Source: Phycisphaeraceae bacterium (GTDB lineage: Bacteria; Planctomycetota; Phycisphaerae; Phycisphaerales; UBA1924). Taken from it: DNA of 64,000 nt. Position 1 is the first letter of the stretch. Each line of letters starts with the position of its first letter. The notes beneath the pieces are model-generated. The model did not search any database. It saw nothing but the letters and a program-made list of their open reading frames with translations, and was not told where the DNA came from. The position numbers were made by a program, and so were the translations under genes. Below, piece by piece: positions 1 to 7,947 of this stretch. The DNA lies in the NCBI GenBank assembly GCA_019636555.1, contig JAHBXH010000001.1:2018928-2082927 (forward strand), given 5' to 3'.

Positions 1-1517
1 GCGAAACCGACCTGATACTGGACGAGATCATCGGGTTTGTTGATCGAGCGCTTGGTGGCGAAGATCAATCGGATCGCGAAGCAGAGGCCTTGGAGGCCAT
101 CGCGGACTCGATCGCACAAGTGCGAATAGCCGCGGGGATGATCGGGGCGATGCCCGCGTGGAGATGGATCGAATTGCTCCTCGAGTCCATCCGCGCGGCG
201 CGAATCGCGGCGGCTTCGAGCCGGGACGAAATCGAGGTCCTCGGATGGCTTGAGGCCGCGGTCGATCGTGCGCCGTTTGTGGTCGTTGTCGGATTCAACG
301 AAGGAGCGATCCCCTTGGGACGAGTGGAAGACCCGCTCCTGCCGGATCGCGTGCGAGCCGAACTGGGAATGGCGACCGGCGGCTCGCGTGCCGAGCGCGA
401 CGCATTCTTGCTCGAAGGGTTGATCCGGTCGCGAGAACACAAGGCGAAGACGCGCGCGGGTGTCTGGTTCATCTGCGCGAAGCGAGACAACGAAGGAAAT
501 CCGCTGAAACCGAGCCGGATGCTCTTTCGTTGTGAGGATGGTGAAGCGATCGATCGGATTGAGCGCATGACGAGCGGGATCCCAGAGGCGGCACGATTTC
601 TTGCGAAAAAGCATGGCGGCGCTGAGAACGAGGATCGGATGCCCGGTGTGGGTTTTCCCGTGGCGCCATTGCACGAAATCGCACTGCCGTCTGCCGTCCG
701 TGCGACCGCATTCAAAGAATACATCCGCTCCCCGTATGTATTCTTTCTCAAGCACGTCGCGCGACTCGTGGAAGTGGACGAGCCCGACGCCGAGTCGGAT
801 TCGGGCACGATGGGGACGTTGCTCCATCGGATTCTGAAAGACTTCGGCTCGGGAGAAGCGAAATCAGAACGGCGGGAGGCCGCGATCGCCGAGTGGGTGC
901 TCTCGCAATTCGAGCGGGCTATTGCCGAGCTCCCGTTGCAGAAGTCTTCGGGTGTACGAGACATTCAGCTTGAGGTTGCCAGGCGTCGTCTGCGAACATT
1001 TGCTCGCGTTCAGGCATCGCATGCGAGTGATGGCTGGGAGATTCACGCGACTGAGTGGGAAGCCCCAAAGCCGATCGAGATCCAGGCCCCGAGTGGAACG
1101 ATCCTGCTGAAAGCCCGTCTCGATCGGGTTGATCGACGCGAGAAAGAATGGCTGGTTCTCGACTACAAGACCGGCGACACCGCAAAAGAGCCGGGAAAGG
1201 TCCATCTCAAATCGAAAAAGTGGATCGATCTGCAGTTGCCTTTGTACGTCTATTTGTTGCGTGCCAGCGGGCTGGCTCCGAATGGCGCCCGCGCGGGCTA
1301 CTTCCTGCTTCCCAAAAAGAGCGACGACGGACGTGTCGAATTCGCGGATTGGAACAAGGATCAGTACGCGGAAGCCGAGGCCCTCGCGGCAGAGATCGTG
1401 GAGCGTGTGCTCAGAAAACGATTCGAGCAAGGCGATGATCCGTTTGAAGAAGGCGCGATCGCAAGACTTTGCGGAGTGACGCTGCTTGAAGCGGACCCGG
1501 AGGAGGTCGAAGAATGA
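1..1517 (+). CDS. AddB-like PD-(D/E)XK nuclease subunit, 5' end outside window
   Basis: The reading frame is open from the first bases of the window, so the N terminus lies upstream. The visible ~504 residues contain the C-terminal RecB/AddB-type nuclease: a GTLLHRIL segment (nt ~810-840) and the core LDRVDRREKEWLVLDYKTG (nt ~1118-1175), which supplies the metal-binding Asp and the D-x-K pair of the PD-(D/E)XK fold. The gene overlaps the next helicase gene by 4 bp (ATGA), the addB-addA order known from Firmicutes, so the two probably form a double-strand-break resection enzyme that feeds RecA. I see no iron-sulfur cysteine cluster in the visible part; only the complete gene would settle that. 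Confidence 0.8.
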   Translation, partial: ETDLILDEIIGFVDRALGGEDQSDREAEALEAIADSIAQVRIAAGMIGAMPAWRWIELLLESIRAARIAAASSRDEIEVLGWLEAAVDRAPFVVVVGFNEGAIPLGRVEDPLLPDRVRAELGMATGGSRAERDAFLLEGLIRSREHKAKTRAGVWFICAKRDNEGNPLKPSRMLFRCEDGEAIDRIERMTSGIPEAARFLAKKHGGAENEDRMPGVGFPVAPLHEIALPSAVRATAFKEYIRSPYVFFLKHVARLVEVDEPDAESDSGTMGTLLHRILKDFGSGEAKSERREAAIAEWVLSQFERAIAELPLQKSSGVRDIQLEVARRRLRTFARVQASHASDGWEIHATEWEAPKPIEIQAPSGTILLKARLDRVDRREKEWLVLDYKTGDTAKEPGKVHLKSKKWIDLQLPLYVYLLRASGLAPNGARAGYFLLPKKSDDGRVEFADWNKDQYAEAEALAAEIVERVLRKRFEQGDDPFEEGAIARLCGVTLLEADPEEVEE

Positions 1518-4500
1518 CCGCTCCCGCCTCTGTGATTCTCGCTTCCGCGGGCTCCGGAAAAACGTTTGAGCTCGCGGGTCGCTACGTGCGGGCGCTCCTC
1601 GAATCGGGCGGATTGCCCGACAAGATCCTCGCAACAACGTTCACGCGCAAGGCCGCGGGCGAGATGTTCGCCAAAGTACTCGAGCGATTGATCGGGGCAA
1701 GCAAGGGAGACAATGTCGCCGCGGGGAGTCTCGGTTGCACTCCGCAAGAGGCGCGCGAGCTGGCGCTCGGTTTGGCACGCCGCATCGATCGCGTTCGCGT
1801 TCAAACGCTCGATTCGTACTTCGCGGAGATAGGTCGTTTCGGCGCCTCGGAACTTGGCCTGACACCGGGATGGCGGATTCTGGATGAAGTGGAGGTTGAC
1901 GAAACGCGTGAACAGGCAATCGATCTGCTTTGCTCAAGGGTAGAGGCAAGGGCGCTTCTGCGAATCATCGAATCGATGAATAACGGCGGGTTGCCGATGC
2001 GCCCGCGGGCCGAATTGATCCGCCGTGCGATCGAACTCCACGATGCGTTCGTTGACAGCGGAGGCACCGCCGAAAAGTGGGGCGTGATCCGAGGAGATGA
2101 ATCCGCAGTTCTCGATTCGGAATCGATCAGCGCACAGATCGCGGCTCTCGGGGCGCTTCCGCCCGTGTTGACCAATGAAGGCTCGCCACACAAGGGATTC
2201 GCAAGAGCGCGCGATGAGCTCGCCAGTGCCGCGCGAAGTCGCGATTGGGAAAGGTTTCTGGATCAGACGGTCACGAAAGCCGCGCTCGAAGGGAAACCCT
2301 ATTCGAGGTGCCAAATTCCTGCGGCGATGCGAGAAATCTTGTTGAAACTTGCTCGCCACGGCACGGCCGCCATTGCGTCGGCGCTGGCGGAATCATCGCG
2401 TGCCGCGGGCGGACTGATCCAGGCGTTCGACAGCGCGTATCTGGAAACCAAGCGAGCGGAAAACGGTGTGACGTTTGATGATCTGCCGCGGCTCATGCTC
2501 GCGCTAAGCCCGGAAGAGAGTGAGTGGGTTTCTTACCGCATGGACGGTCAGGTCGATCACCTGTTGCTGGATGAGTTTCAGGACACGTCGCGCGTGCAGT
2601 ATCGCGTGCTCGAACCGCTTCTTCGCGAACTCACGAGCGGCGCCGGATCTGTGGGCGCTCGTCGATCACTCTTTGCGGTCGGCGATGTGAAGCAGTCGCT
2701 GTATAACTGGCGCGGCGCGGTGCCGGAGTTGCTCGAGGGGCTGAGCTCGCGGCTGCGATTGGGCTCACCGGAGACCCGCGCGAAGAGTTGGCGTTCCTCG
2801 CAGGCCGTGCTCGACGCGGTGAACCATGTGTTCGGGTCAATCAGGTCGAATCCTGCGCTCGGCGACTATTCGAGAATCGCGGAGCGCTGGGCGGCGAATT
2901 TCCATCCGCACGCCGCCGCCCTTGACAGTGATGGGCTTGCGCGTATCGAGCAAGTCCGCCTCGCGGGCGATGGTGAAGATGCCCAGGGACTGGTCGCAGA
3001 CCGTGCGATCGAGCGCGTACAAGAAATCCATCGGGCACATCCCGATTGGAGCATCGCAATTCTCGCGCGAACGAACAGCGTGATTCCAGGCGTGATACAC
3101 CGGCTGAAGAAGGCGGACATTCTGGCGGCGCAGGAGCGCGGTCATCCGCTGATGGACGAAGGATGCGTCAGCGCGGTTGTCAGCCTGCTTCAGCTCGCCG
3201 AACACCCCGGCGACAGTGCCTCGCAGTTTCATGTCGGAAAATCAGCCCTGGCGCGCATTGTCGGCATGAATTCACCTCTCGATTCTTCGGTCGCAACGCG
3301 TGTGGCCTCCGACATCCGAGCGCGAATTGCGCGGGATGGGATCGCGGGACTGATTGAGTGGCTGCGCGACGATCTGGGTGCCGAACTCTCCGCGCGCGCC
3401 TCGTCGCGGCTCGAACATCTCGAGCGGATCGCGCTCGACTTCGATGCAAAGCCTCGGGGGCGAATTCCCGAGTTCATTCGCCTGGTGCACGAGACCGCGA
3501 TCGTGGATGCGTCGGCGGGAGAGGTCAGCGTGCTCACGGTTCACAAGGCCAAGGGCCTCGAATGGGATGCGGTGGTGCTCCTCGACCTGGAACGCCGCTG
3601 GAAGGGACGCGTTCCCGCGGTTGTCGTCGATCGCGGGGAGGAAGGCGAATCCGACCCGCTCGCGCCGGTGCGGGCAGTCTCGCTCTGGCCCAACGCGGCC
3701 GTGCAGGCATGTCATTCGGACCTCACGGCTGTGGCGGACCGGTGGCATGCGCGCAATATCCGCGAAGCCATCAGCGGTCTGTACGTTGCGATGACCCGCG
3801 CGAAACGCCGGCTCGAGATGATCGTGATGAACGAGCAGCAGCCACGGCAGCAATTATCGAGCGCGAGGGTTTTGCGCGCCGCGGTCGGAGGGCCCGCATT
3901 CGGCGCCCAGGCCGCCGAACTCTTTTGCTGGAAGCACCAAGCGAAGAACAGAGAACGCTTGTCCCCCCGAGAAGCGCCGGTCGGCAAGACCGTTTCCTGT
4001 AAGCTCAGTTTATCGCTGGAAAGGCGGGAGACTCGCCCGGGAGCGGCTCCGTCTTTGAAATCGGAATCGCGCGACGCCGGGGCAATCCTCCGCGAGCCGA
4101 CGGCGAATCTCGGTGCGAGACGCCGTGGCGATCTTTGGCACGCCTGGATGGAGAGCGTGGAATGGTTGGAGGATTGGAAAGCATCGGATCGCGAGCTCGC
4201 GGCGACGGCCGAGAGATTGGGTTGCACCGATCAGGAATGCCGAGAGCAACAAGAGCTGCTGCGAGAATCTCTGCGCGGCCCGATCGGCGCCGCGCTTTCC
4301 AGAAAACGTTATTCAAACCGGTCCGGGACTTTGCGCGTGTTGCGTGAGTGGCCGCTCGCCTGGAACGACCAAGGTCTCGTCCGAGGGAGAGTCGATCGTG
4401 TGGTTGTGGGGATTGAACAGGACAGACCCGCCTGGGCCGAAGTGATCGATTTCAAAACGGATAATGTGGGAAAGGAGGAAATCGCAGATGCGATGGGCGC

Positions 4501-4645
4501 GTATCGAGCACAGATCGAGGCGTATCGACGCGCTGTTTGCCGGGCGTTTCGATTGAAACCGGCGCAGGTTGCAGGCCTGCTCCTCTTTGTGAAGCCGGGA
4601 GTCATTGCCGAGGTTTTTTCCGGGGGTCAGAACTCCAAAGGGTGA
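1514..4645 (+). CDS. AddA/RecB-like UvrD-family helicase-nuclease
   Basis: A 1043-residue superfamily 1A helicase with a C-terminal nuclease. Motif I is SAGSGKT at residues 11-17, motif II is LLLDEFQDT, motif III is GDVKQSLYNWRGA, then VLTVHKAKGLEWD and AMTRAKRRLEM (motifs V and VI). A RecB-type nuclease core, EVIDFKTDN, follows near residue 980, matching AddA architecture of helicase plus PD-(D/E)XK. Start: ATG overlapping the upstream stop, with AGGAGG 8 bases upstream. It acts with the upstream partner on DNA ends in the cytoplasm. The length is a little below typical AddA (~1200 residues), so a RecB-like exonuclease of another subfamily is possible. Confidence 0.88.
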   Translation: MTAPASVILASAGSGKTFELAGRYVRALLESGGLPDKILATTFTRKAAGEMFAKVLERLIGASKGDNVAAGSLGCTPQEARELALGLARRIDRVRVQTLDSYFAEIGRFGASELGLTPGWRILDEVEVDETREQAIDLLCSRVEARALLRIIESMNNGGLPMRPRAELIRRAIELHDAFVDSGGTAEKWGVIRGDESAVLDSESISAQIAALGALPPVLTNEGSPHKGFARARDELASAARSRDWERFLDQTVTKAALEGKPYSRCQIPAAMREILLKLARHGTAAIASALAESSRAAGGLIQAFDSAYLETKRAENGVTFDDLPRLMLALSPEESEWVSYRMDGQVDHLLLDEFQDTSRVQYRVLEPLLRELTSGAGSVGARRSLFAVGDVKQSLYNWRGAVPELLEGLSSRLRLGSPETRAKSWRSSQAVLDAVNHVFGSIRSNPALGDYSRIAERWAANFHPHAAALDSDGLARIEQVRLAGDGEDAQGLVADRAIERVQEIHRAHPDWSIAILARTNSVIPGVIHRLKKADILAAQERGHPLMDEGCVSAVVSLLQLAEHPGDSASQFHVGKSALARIVGMNSPLDSSVATRVASDIRARIARDGIAGLIEWLRDDLGAELSARASSRLEHLERIALDFDAKPRGRIPEFIRLVHETAIVDASAGEVSVLTVHKAKGLEWDAVVLLDLERRWKGRVPAVVVDRGEEGESDPLAPVRAVSLWPNAAVQACHSDLTAVADRWHARNIREAISGLYVAMTRAKRRLEMIVMNEQQPRQQLSSARVLRAAVGGPAFGAQAAELFCWKHQAKNRERLSPREAPVGKTVSCKLSLSLERRETRPGAAPSLKSESRDAGAILREPTANLGARRRGDLWHAWMESVEWLEDWKASDRELAATAERLGCTDQECREQQELLRESLRGPIGAALSRKRYSNRSGTLRVLREWPLAWNDQGLVRGRVDRVVVGIEQDRPAWAEVIDFKTDNVGKEEIADAMGAYRAQIEAYRRAVCRAFRLKPAQVAGLLLFVKPGVIAEVFSGGQNSKG

Positions 4646-4749
4646 ACGCCGATAAAGTGACTGCGGACGGTTGATTCATTCGGAACCGGAGTTGCGCATT
4701 TTCCCGGAGCCGGTTCTCAACGAGGAACGGTTCAGAAACCGAGGCATGG

Positions 4750-5838
4750 ATGGGATTGGCTGATCGGCAATATGCATGGGAACGGGATCGAACCCCCGCG
4801 GTGTTCGGGCGATTGCGATTCTGGTCGGTGAACACGTGGATCATCGCGGTGAACGTCGCCATATTTGTCATCGGCGCGTTCTGGCTGCGGCCCGGCGTTC
4901 CGCTGCTCTACGGGGTTGAAGGAGCCGGAGACGGAGTTGAAGCGCGTGAGTTTTATCTTCCCAACGGAGGGAAGGCGGACCGGTCTGCGGTGACAACTCC
5001 GGACATGAAACTGATTCGTCCGCTCTTTGACCGGGACACGCAGCAGGTTGTGGGCACTGCCTACTACACAGTGCAGCGGCCGCTGGAAGGTTGGGGGCAC
5101 TTTTCCACCGCGACGATCCTGCAGGGACAAGTCTGGCGGTTCATCACGTTCCAGTTTCTGCACGCCAACGTGATGCACCTGTTCTTCAACATGCTGGGTC
5201 TGTACGTCTTCGGCCCGACGGTGGAGAGGTATCTCGGCGGGCAACGCTATCTGGCTTTCTATCTCGTCACCGGCATTTTCGGCGGCGTCCTGTATTTGTT
5301 GCTGAATTTGCTCGGGATTGCCGCGTACGCAATGGGCTTGCCCGCTGTTCCCGGCCTGCTTTTCCACATGACGACCACGCCTCTGATCGGCGCTTCCGCC
5401 GGCGTCTTCGGCGTCATCATGGCATGCGCCAAGATCGAGCCCGAAACCGTTGTTCAATTGATTATCCCCCCGATCGCTCTCAAGATGCGGACGTTTGCGT
5501 ACGGGTTCGTCGTGCTCTCCATGGTCCAGTTGTTCATGGGGGCAAAGAACGCCGGCGGCGAAGCCGCGCACCTCGGCGGCGCGATCGCCGGTTACTTCTT
5601 CATACGAAATGCGCACCTCTTGCAGGATTTCTTCGATGTCTTTTCGGATTCGAGAAAGCCGCAAAAACCGCGAAAGCAGGGGGGCGGCTGGTCCTGGCTT
5701 CGAAGCGGCGCCGACTCCGATGTCGAGGTGGACAGAATCCTCGAAAAGGTGCGAGTCAGCGGCGTTTCAAGCCTGACGGAGAAAGAGCGCCGAGTTCTGG
5801 CCCGCGACACGGAACGTTTGCGCGGTCGCGGCGTCTGA
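4750..5838 (+). CDS. Rhomboid family intramembrane serine protease
   Basis: A 362-residue polytopic membrane protein. The catalytic dyad is visible: GASAG with Ser216, and His274 in EAAHLGGAIAGYF. The HxxxxHxxxN-like stretch HANVMHLFFNMLGLYVFG of the rhomboid core is also present. A first membrane segment (residues ~26-46) is followed by a ~70-residue soluble insertion before the core, longer than in GlpG-type proteins. The C-terminal ~70 residues after the last helix are basic and then acidic, ending in a short segment with KERRVLARDTERLR, perhaps a docking tail. Substrates cannot be inferred. It stands alone, 104 bp after the nuclease pair and 62 bp before tgt. Confidence 0.9.
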   Translation: MGLADRQYAWERDRTPAVFGRLRFWSVNTWIIAVNVAIFVIGAFWLRPGVPLLYGVEGAGDGVEAREFYLPNGGKADRSAVTTPDMKLIRPLFDRDTQQVVGTAYYTVQRPLEGWGHFSTATILQGQVWRFITFQFLHANVMHLFFNMLGLYVFGPTVERYLGGQRYLAFYLVTGIFGGVLYLLLNLLGIAAYAMGLPAVPGLLFHMTTTPLIGASAGVFGVIMACAKIEPETVVQLIIPPIALKMRTFAYGFVVLSMVQLFMGAKNAGGEAAHLGGAIAGYFFIRNAHLLQDFFDVFSDSRKPQKPRKQGGGWSWLRSGADSDVEVDRILEKVRVSGVSSLTEKERRVLARDTERLRGRGV

Positions 5839-5900
5839 CTCAGATCGCGCCGAAATCATTGCTCCGTTGGAGACGGGGCTCGACGCAACAATGATGTCGC

Positions 5901-7154
5901 ATGAAGAGTCCGATCGGATTTGAGATCCGGGCGAGGTCAAAGGTTTGCGGCGCACGCGCGGGAGTCGTCTCGACGCCGCACGGCAGCTTTCAAACGCCCG
6001 CCTTCATGCCCGTTGGGACGAAGGGGAGCGTGAAGGGAATCCTGCCCGCGCAGGTCGAGGCAACCGGCGCCGAGATTCTGCTGAACAACACCTATCACCT
6101 GCTCCTGCGTCCGGGACCGGAGCTCGTCGCCAAATTGGGCGGCGTCCATCGCTTCATGAACTGGCAACGGCCCATTCTCACCGACTCAGGTGGATATCAG
6201 GCCTATAGCCTGAGCGAAACCAATACGGTGGACGACGACGGCGTGACATTCCGTTCGATCGTCGACGGAGCTACCATCCGGTTCACCCCGGAGCGCGCCG
6301 TCGAGGTGCAGAATCTGCTCGGGCCCGACATCCTGATGGCGCTCGATGACTGTCCACCCTCGATCGATCCGAGAGTCGAACGTCCGAGTCAGGCTCGGCT
6401 CACGTCCGTCGTGAAGCGGGACACGCGACATAGTTCCAAGAGAAACGCGAAGAATCGCGAGTACGACCACATCGCGCGGCTCGATCTCGCAAACGAGCGA
6501 ACTGTGCGATGGCTCGAGCGGTGCATCCGAGCGCATGCACGCACGCAAGATCAAGGACTGTTCGGTATCGTGCAGGGGGGGACTGATCTGGACCGTAGAA
6601 GGTGGTCGGCCGAGCGGGTTTGCGCCCTCGATTGTCCGGGCTTCGCAATCGGCGGCGTCGCGGTAGGCGAGAGCGCCGAAGACATCGCCAGGATCGTTCA
6701 ATTCACCGCCCCGTTGCTCCCCGATGAAAAGCCGCGCTACTTGATGGGGGTCGGATACGAACGAGACCTCTACGAAGCGGTGCGCTCTGGTGTGGACATG
6801 TTCGATTGCGTGCTTCCGACCCGCAACGGCCGGAATGCAAACGCCTTTACCTCGCGCGGCCAGATCCGATTGCGAAACGCCAGATACGCCGAAGACTTGT
6901 CGCCGATCGAACTCGGTTGCGATTGCGTCGCGTGTGCCGGAGGAACCGAATGCTCATTTTCGCGCGGATACATCAGGCATCTCTTCATGGCGGAAGAAAT
7001 GCTGGGCCCAATTCTGGTGACGCTCCACAATCTCCGCCACTTCCAAAGGTTCATGGCCGATCTGCGCGCGACAATCGGTTCGGACGATTGGTCTTGGTTT
7101 GAGAATCACTGGCCGGTCTCCAAAGCGCGCGAGCCCGAGAATGCGCCGGAGTGA
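5901..7154 (+). CDS. tgt: tRNA-guanine transglycosylase (queuosine insertion)
   Basis: A 417-residue enzyme that exchanges guanine-34 of GUN tRNAs for preQ1 in queuosine synthesis. Visible signatures are TPAFMPVGTKGSVKG near the N terminus, LTDSGGYQAYSL (substrate pocket), MGVGYERDLYEAVRSGVDMFDCVLPTR with the nucleophilic Asp, and the zinc site CDCVACAG..C with the final His in LHNLRHF. Between MALDDCPPS and ANERTVRWLERC there are ~35 additional basic residues, absent from the short loop of well-studied Tgt enzymes. It is followed by yajC and secDF, the conserved tgt-yajC-secD-secF order. A degenerate QueC-like gene lies 10 kb downstream. Confidence 0.95.
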   Translation: MKSPIGFEIRARSKVCGARAGVVSTPHGSFQTPAFMPVGTKGSVKGILPAQVEATGAEILLNNTYHLLLRPGPELVAKLGGVHRFMNWQRPILTDSGGYQAYSLSETNTVDDDGVTFRSIVDGATIRFTPERAVEVQNLLGPDILMALDDCPPSIDPRVERPSQARLTSVVKRDTRHSSKRNAKNREYDHIARLDLANERTVRWLERCIRAHARTQDQGLFGIVQGGTDLDRRRWSAERVCALDCPGFAIGGVAVGESAEDIARIVQFTAPLLPDEKPRYLMGVGYERDLYEAVRSGVDMFDCVLPTRNGRNANAFTSRGQIRLRNARYAEDLSPIELGCDCVACAGGTECSFSRGYIRHLFMAEEMLGPILVTLHNLRHFQRFMADLRATIGSDDWSWFENHWPVSKAREPENAPE

Positions 7155-7235
7155 AAGCGATTTTGCTGCCCTTCCCCGCGAACCGGCCGCCGCATGTGGG
7201 GATAGTTGTTTTGGATTCGGGCCGTGAGCGGGGCC

Positions 7236-7252
7236 GACAAATGTCATTTGTC
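7236..7252. promoter_or_regulatory. Perfect 8-bp palindrome in tgt-yajC gap
   Basis: GACAAATG-T-CATTTGTC is a perfect inverted repeat with a single-base centre. It lies in the 175-bp gap between tgt and yajC, 78 bp before the yajC start. There is no T-run after it, so it is more likely a protein-binding dyad or RNA hairpin than an intrinsic terminator. A second small hairpin (AGGG-TTCAG-CCCT) lies closer to yajC. Confidence 0.4.
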
Positions 7253-7329
7253 CGGCTACCCTTCCAATTCCTTGTTCGGGTCGCTTTCGGCAGGGTTCAG
7301 CCCTGATCGGCGGCCCGCCTCGTTGGAGC

Positions 7330-7878
7330 ATGATGGTGATGCAGATGCAGCAGTATTCGACATTCATTCTTGCGCAAGGCGGAAACTCAGATGCCACGGC
7401 GGGCGGCGCGCCCGCCACGCAGAATGCGGCGCCGAGCAACCAGGCGCTCGTGCCGCTCGGGATTCCGAGTGCGAGCAAGCCGGCGCCGAGCGAGGCCCAG
7501 TCTTTGCAACCTTCCGGAGCAACCGCTCCAGCCGGGACAGCCGCTCGTCCGGCCGGCTTTGATCCGATGTTTCTCTACCTGATGGGAGGAATGCTCCTCC
7601 TCATCATTTTTACGACATGGAACGGCAGTCGCAAAGAGAAGAAGAAGCGTCAAGAAATGAACGAGTCGCTCAGCAAGGGCGACACGGTTCAGATGCTCGG
7701 TGGCATTATCGGCGTGGTGACCGAAATCCGCGACGACGAACTCGTCGTGCGGATGGAAGAAGGCAAGATTCGCTTCGCGAAGTCGGCGGTGCAGGGAATC
7801 CTTAAGTCATCCCGAAATTCCAAAGCGGATTCATCGCTTGAGACCAAGCCCGCCGCGGTCGGCGCGGGCACTCGCTGA
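7330..7878 (+). CDS. yajC: Preprotein translocase subunit YajC
   Basis: A small inner-membrane partner of SecDF. One membrane helix (residues ~80-97, MFLYLMGGMLLLIIFTTW) is followed by the basic RKEKKKRQEM stretch and the conserved YajC core SKGDTVQMLGGIIGVVTEIRDDELVVRM. At 182 residues it is longer than the usual ~110, because ~75 Ala/Pro/Gly/Gln-rich residues precede the helix; that segment would be periplasmic if topology is conventional. Several in-frame ATGs (7330, 7333, 7339) follow a TTGGAG motif, so the exact start is uncertain. It lies 69 bp before secDF and is presumably co-transcribed. Confidence 0.92.
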   Translation: MMVMQMQQYSTFILAQGGNSDATAGGAPATQNAAPSNQALVPLGIPSASKPAPSEAQSLQPSGATAPAGTAARPAGFDPMFLYLMGGMLLLIIFTTWNGSRKEKKKRQEMNESLSKGDTVQMLGGIIGVVTEIRDDELVVRMEEGKIRFAKSAVQGILKSSRNSKADSSLETKPAAVGAGTR

Positions 7879-7947
7879 TTCAACCAATGAAAACTCATCG
7901 CGTGGGGATGTACTTCCACGCGACACGGAATCGGATTCGGGACTGGC

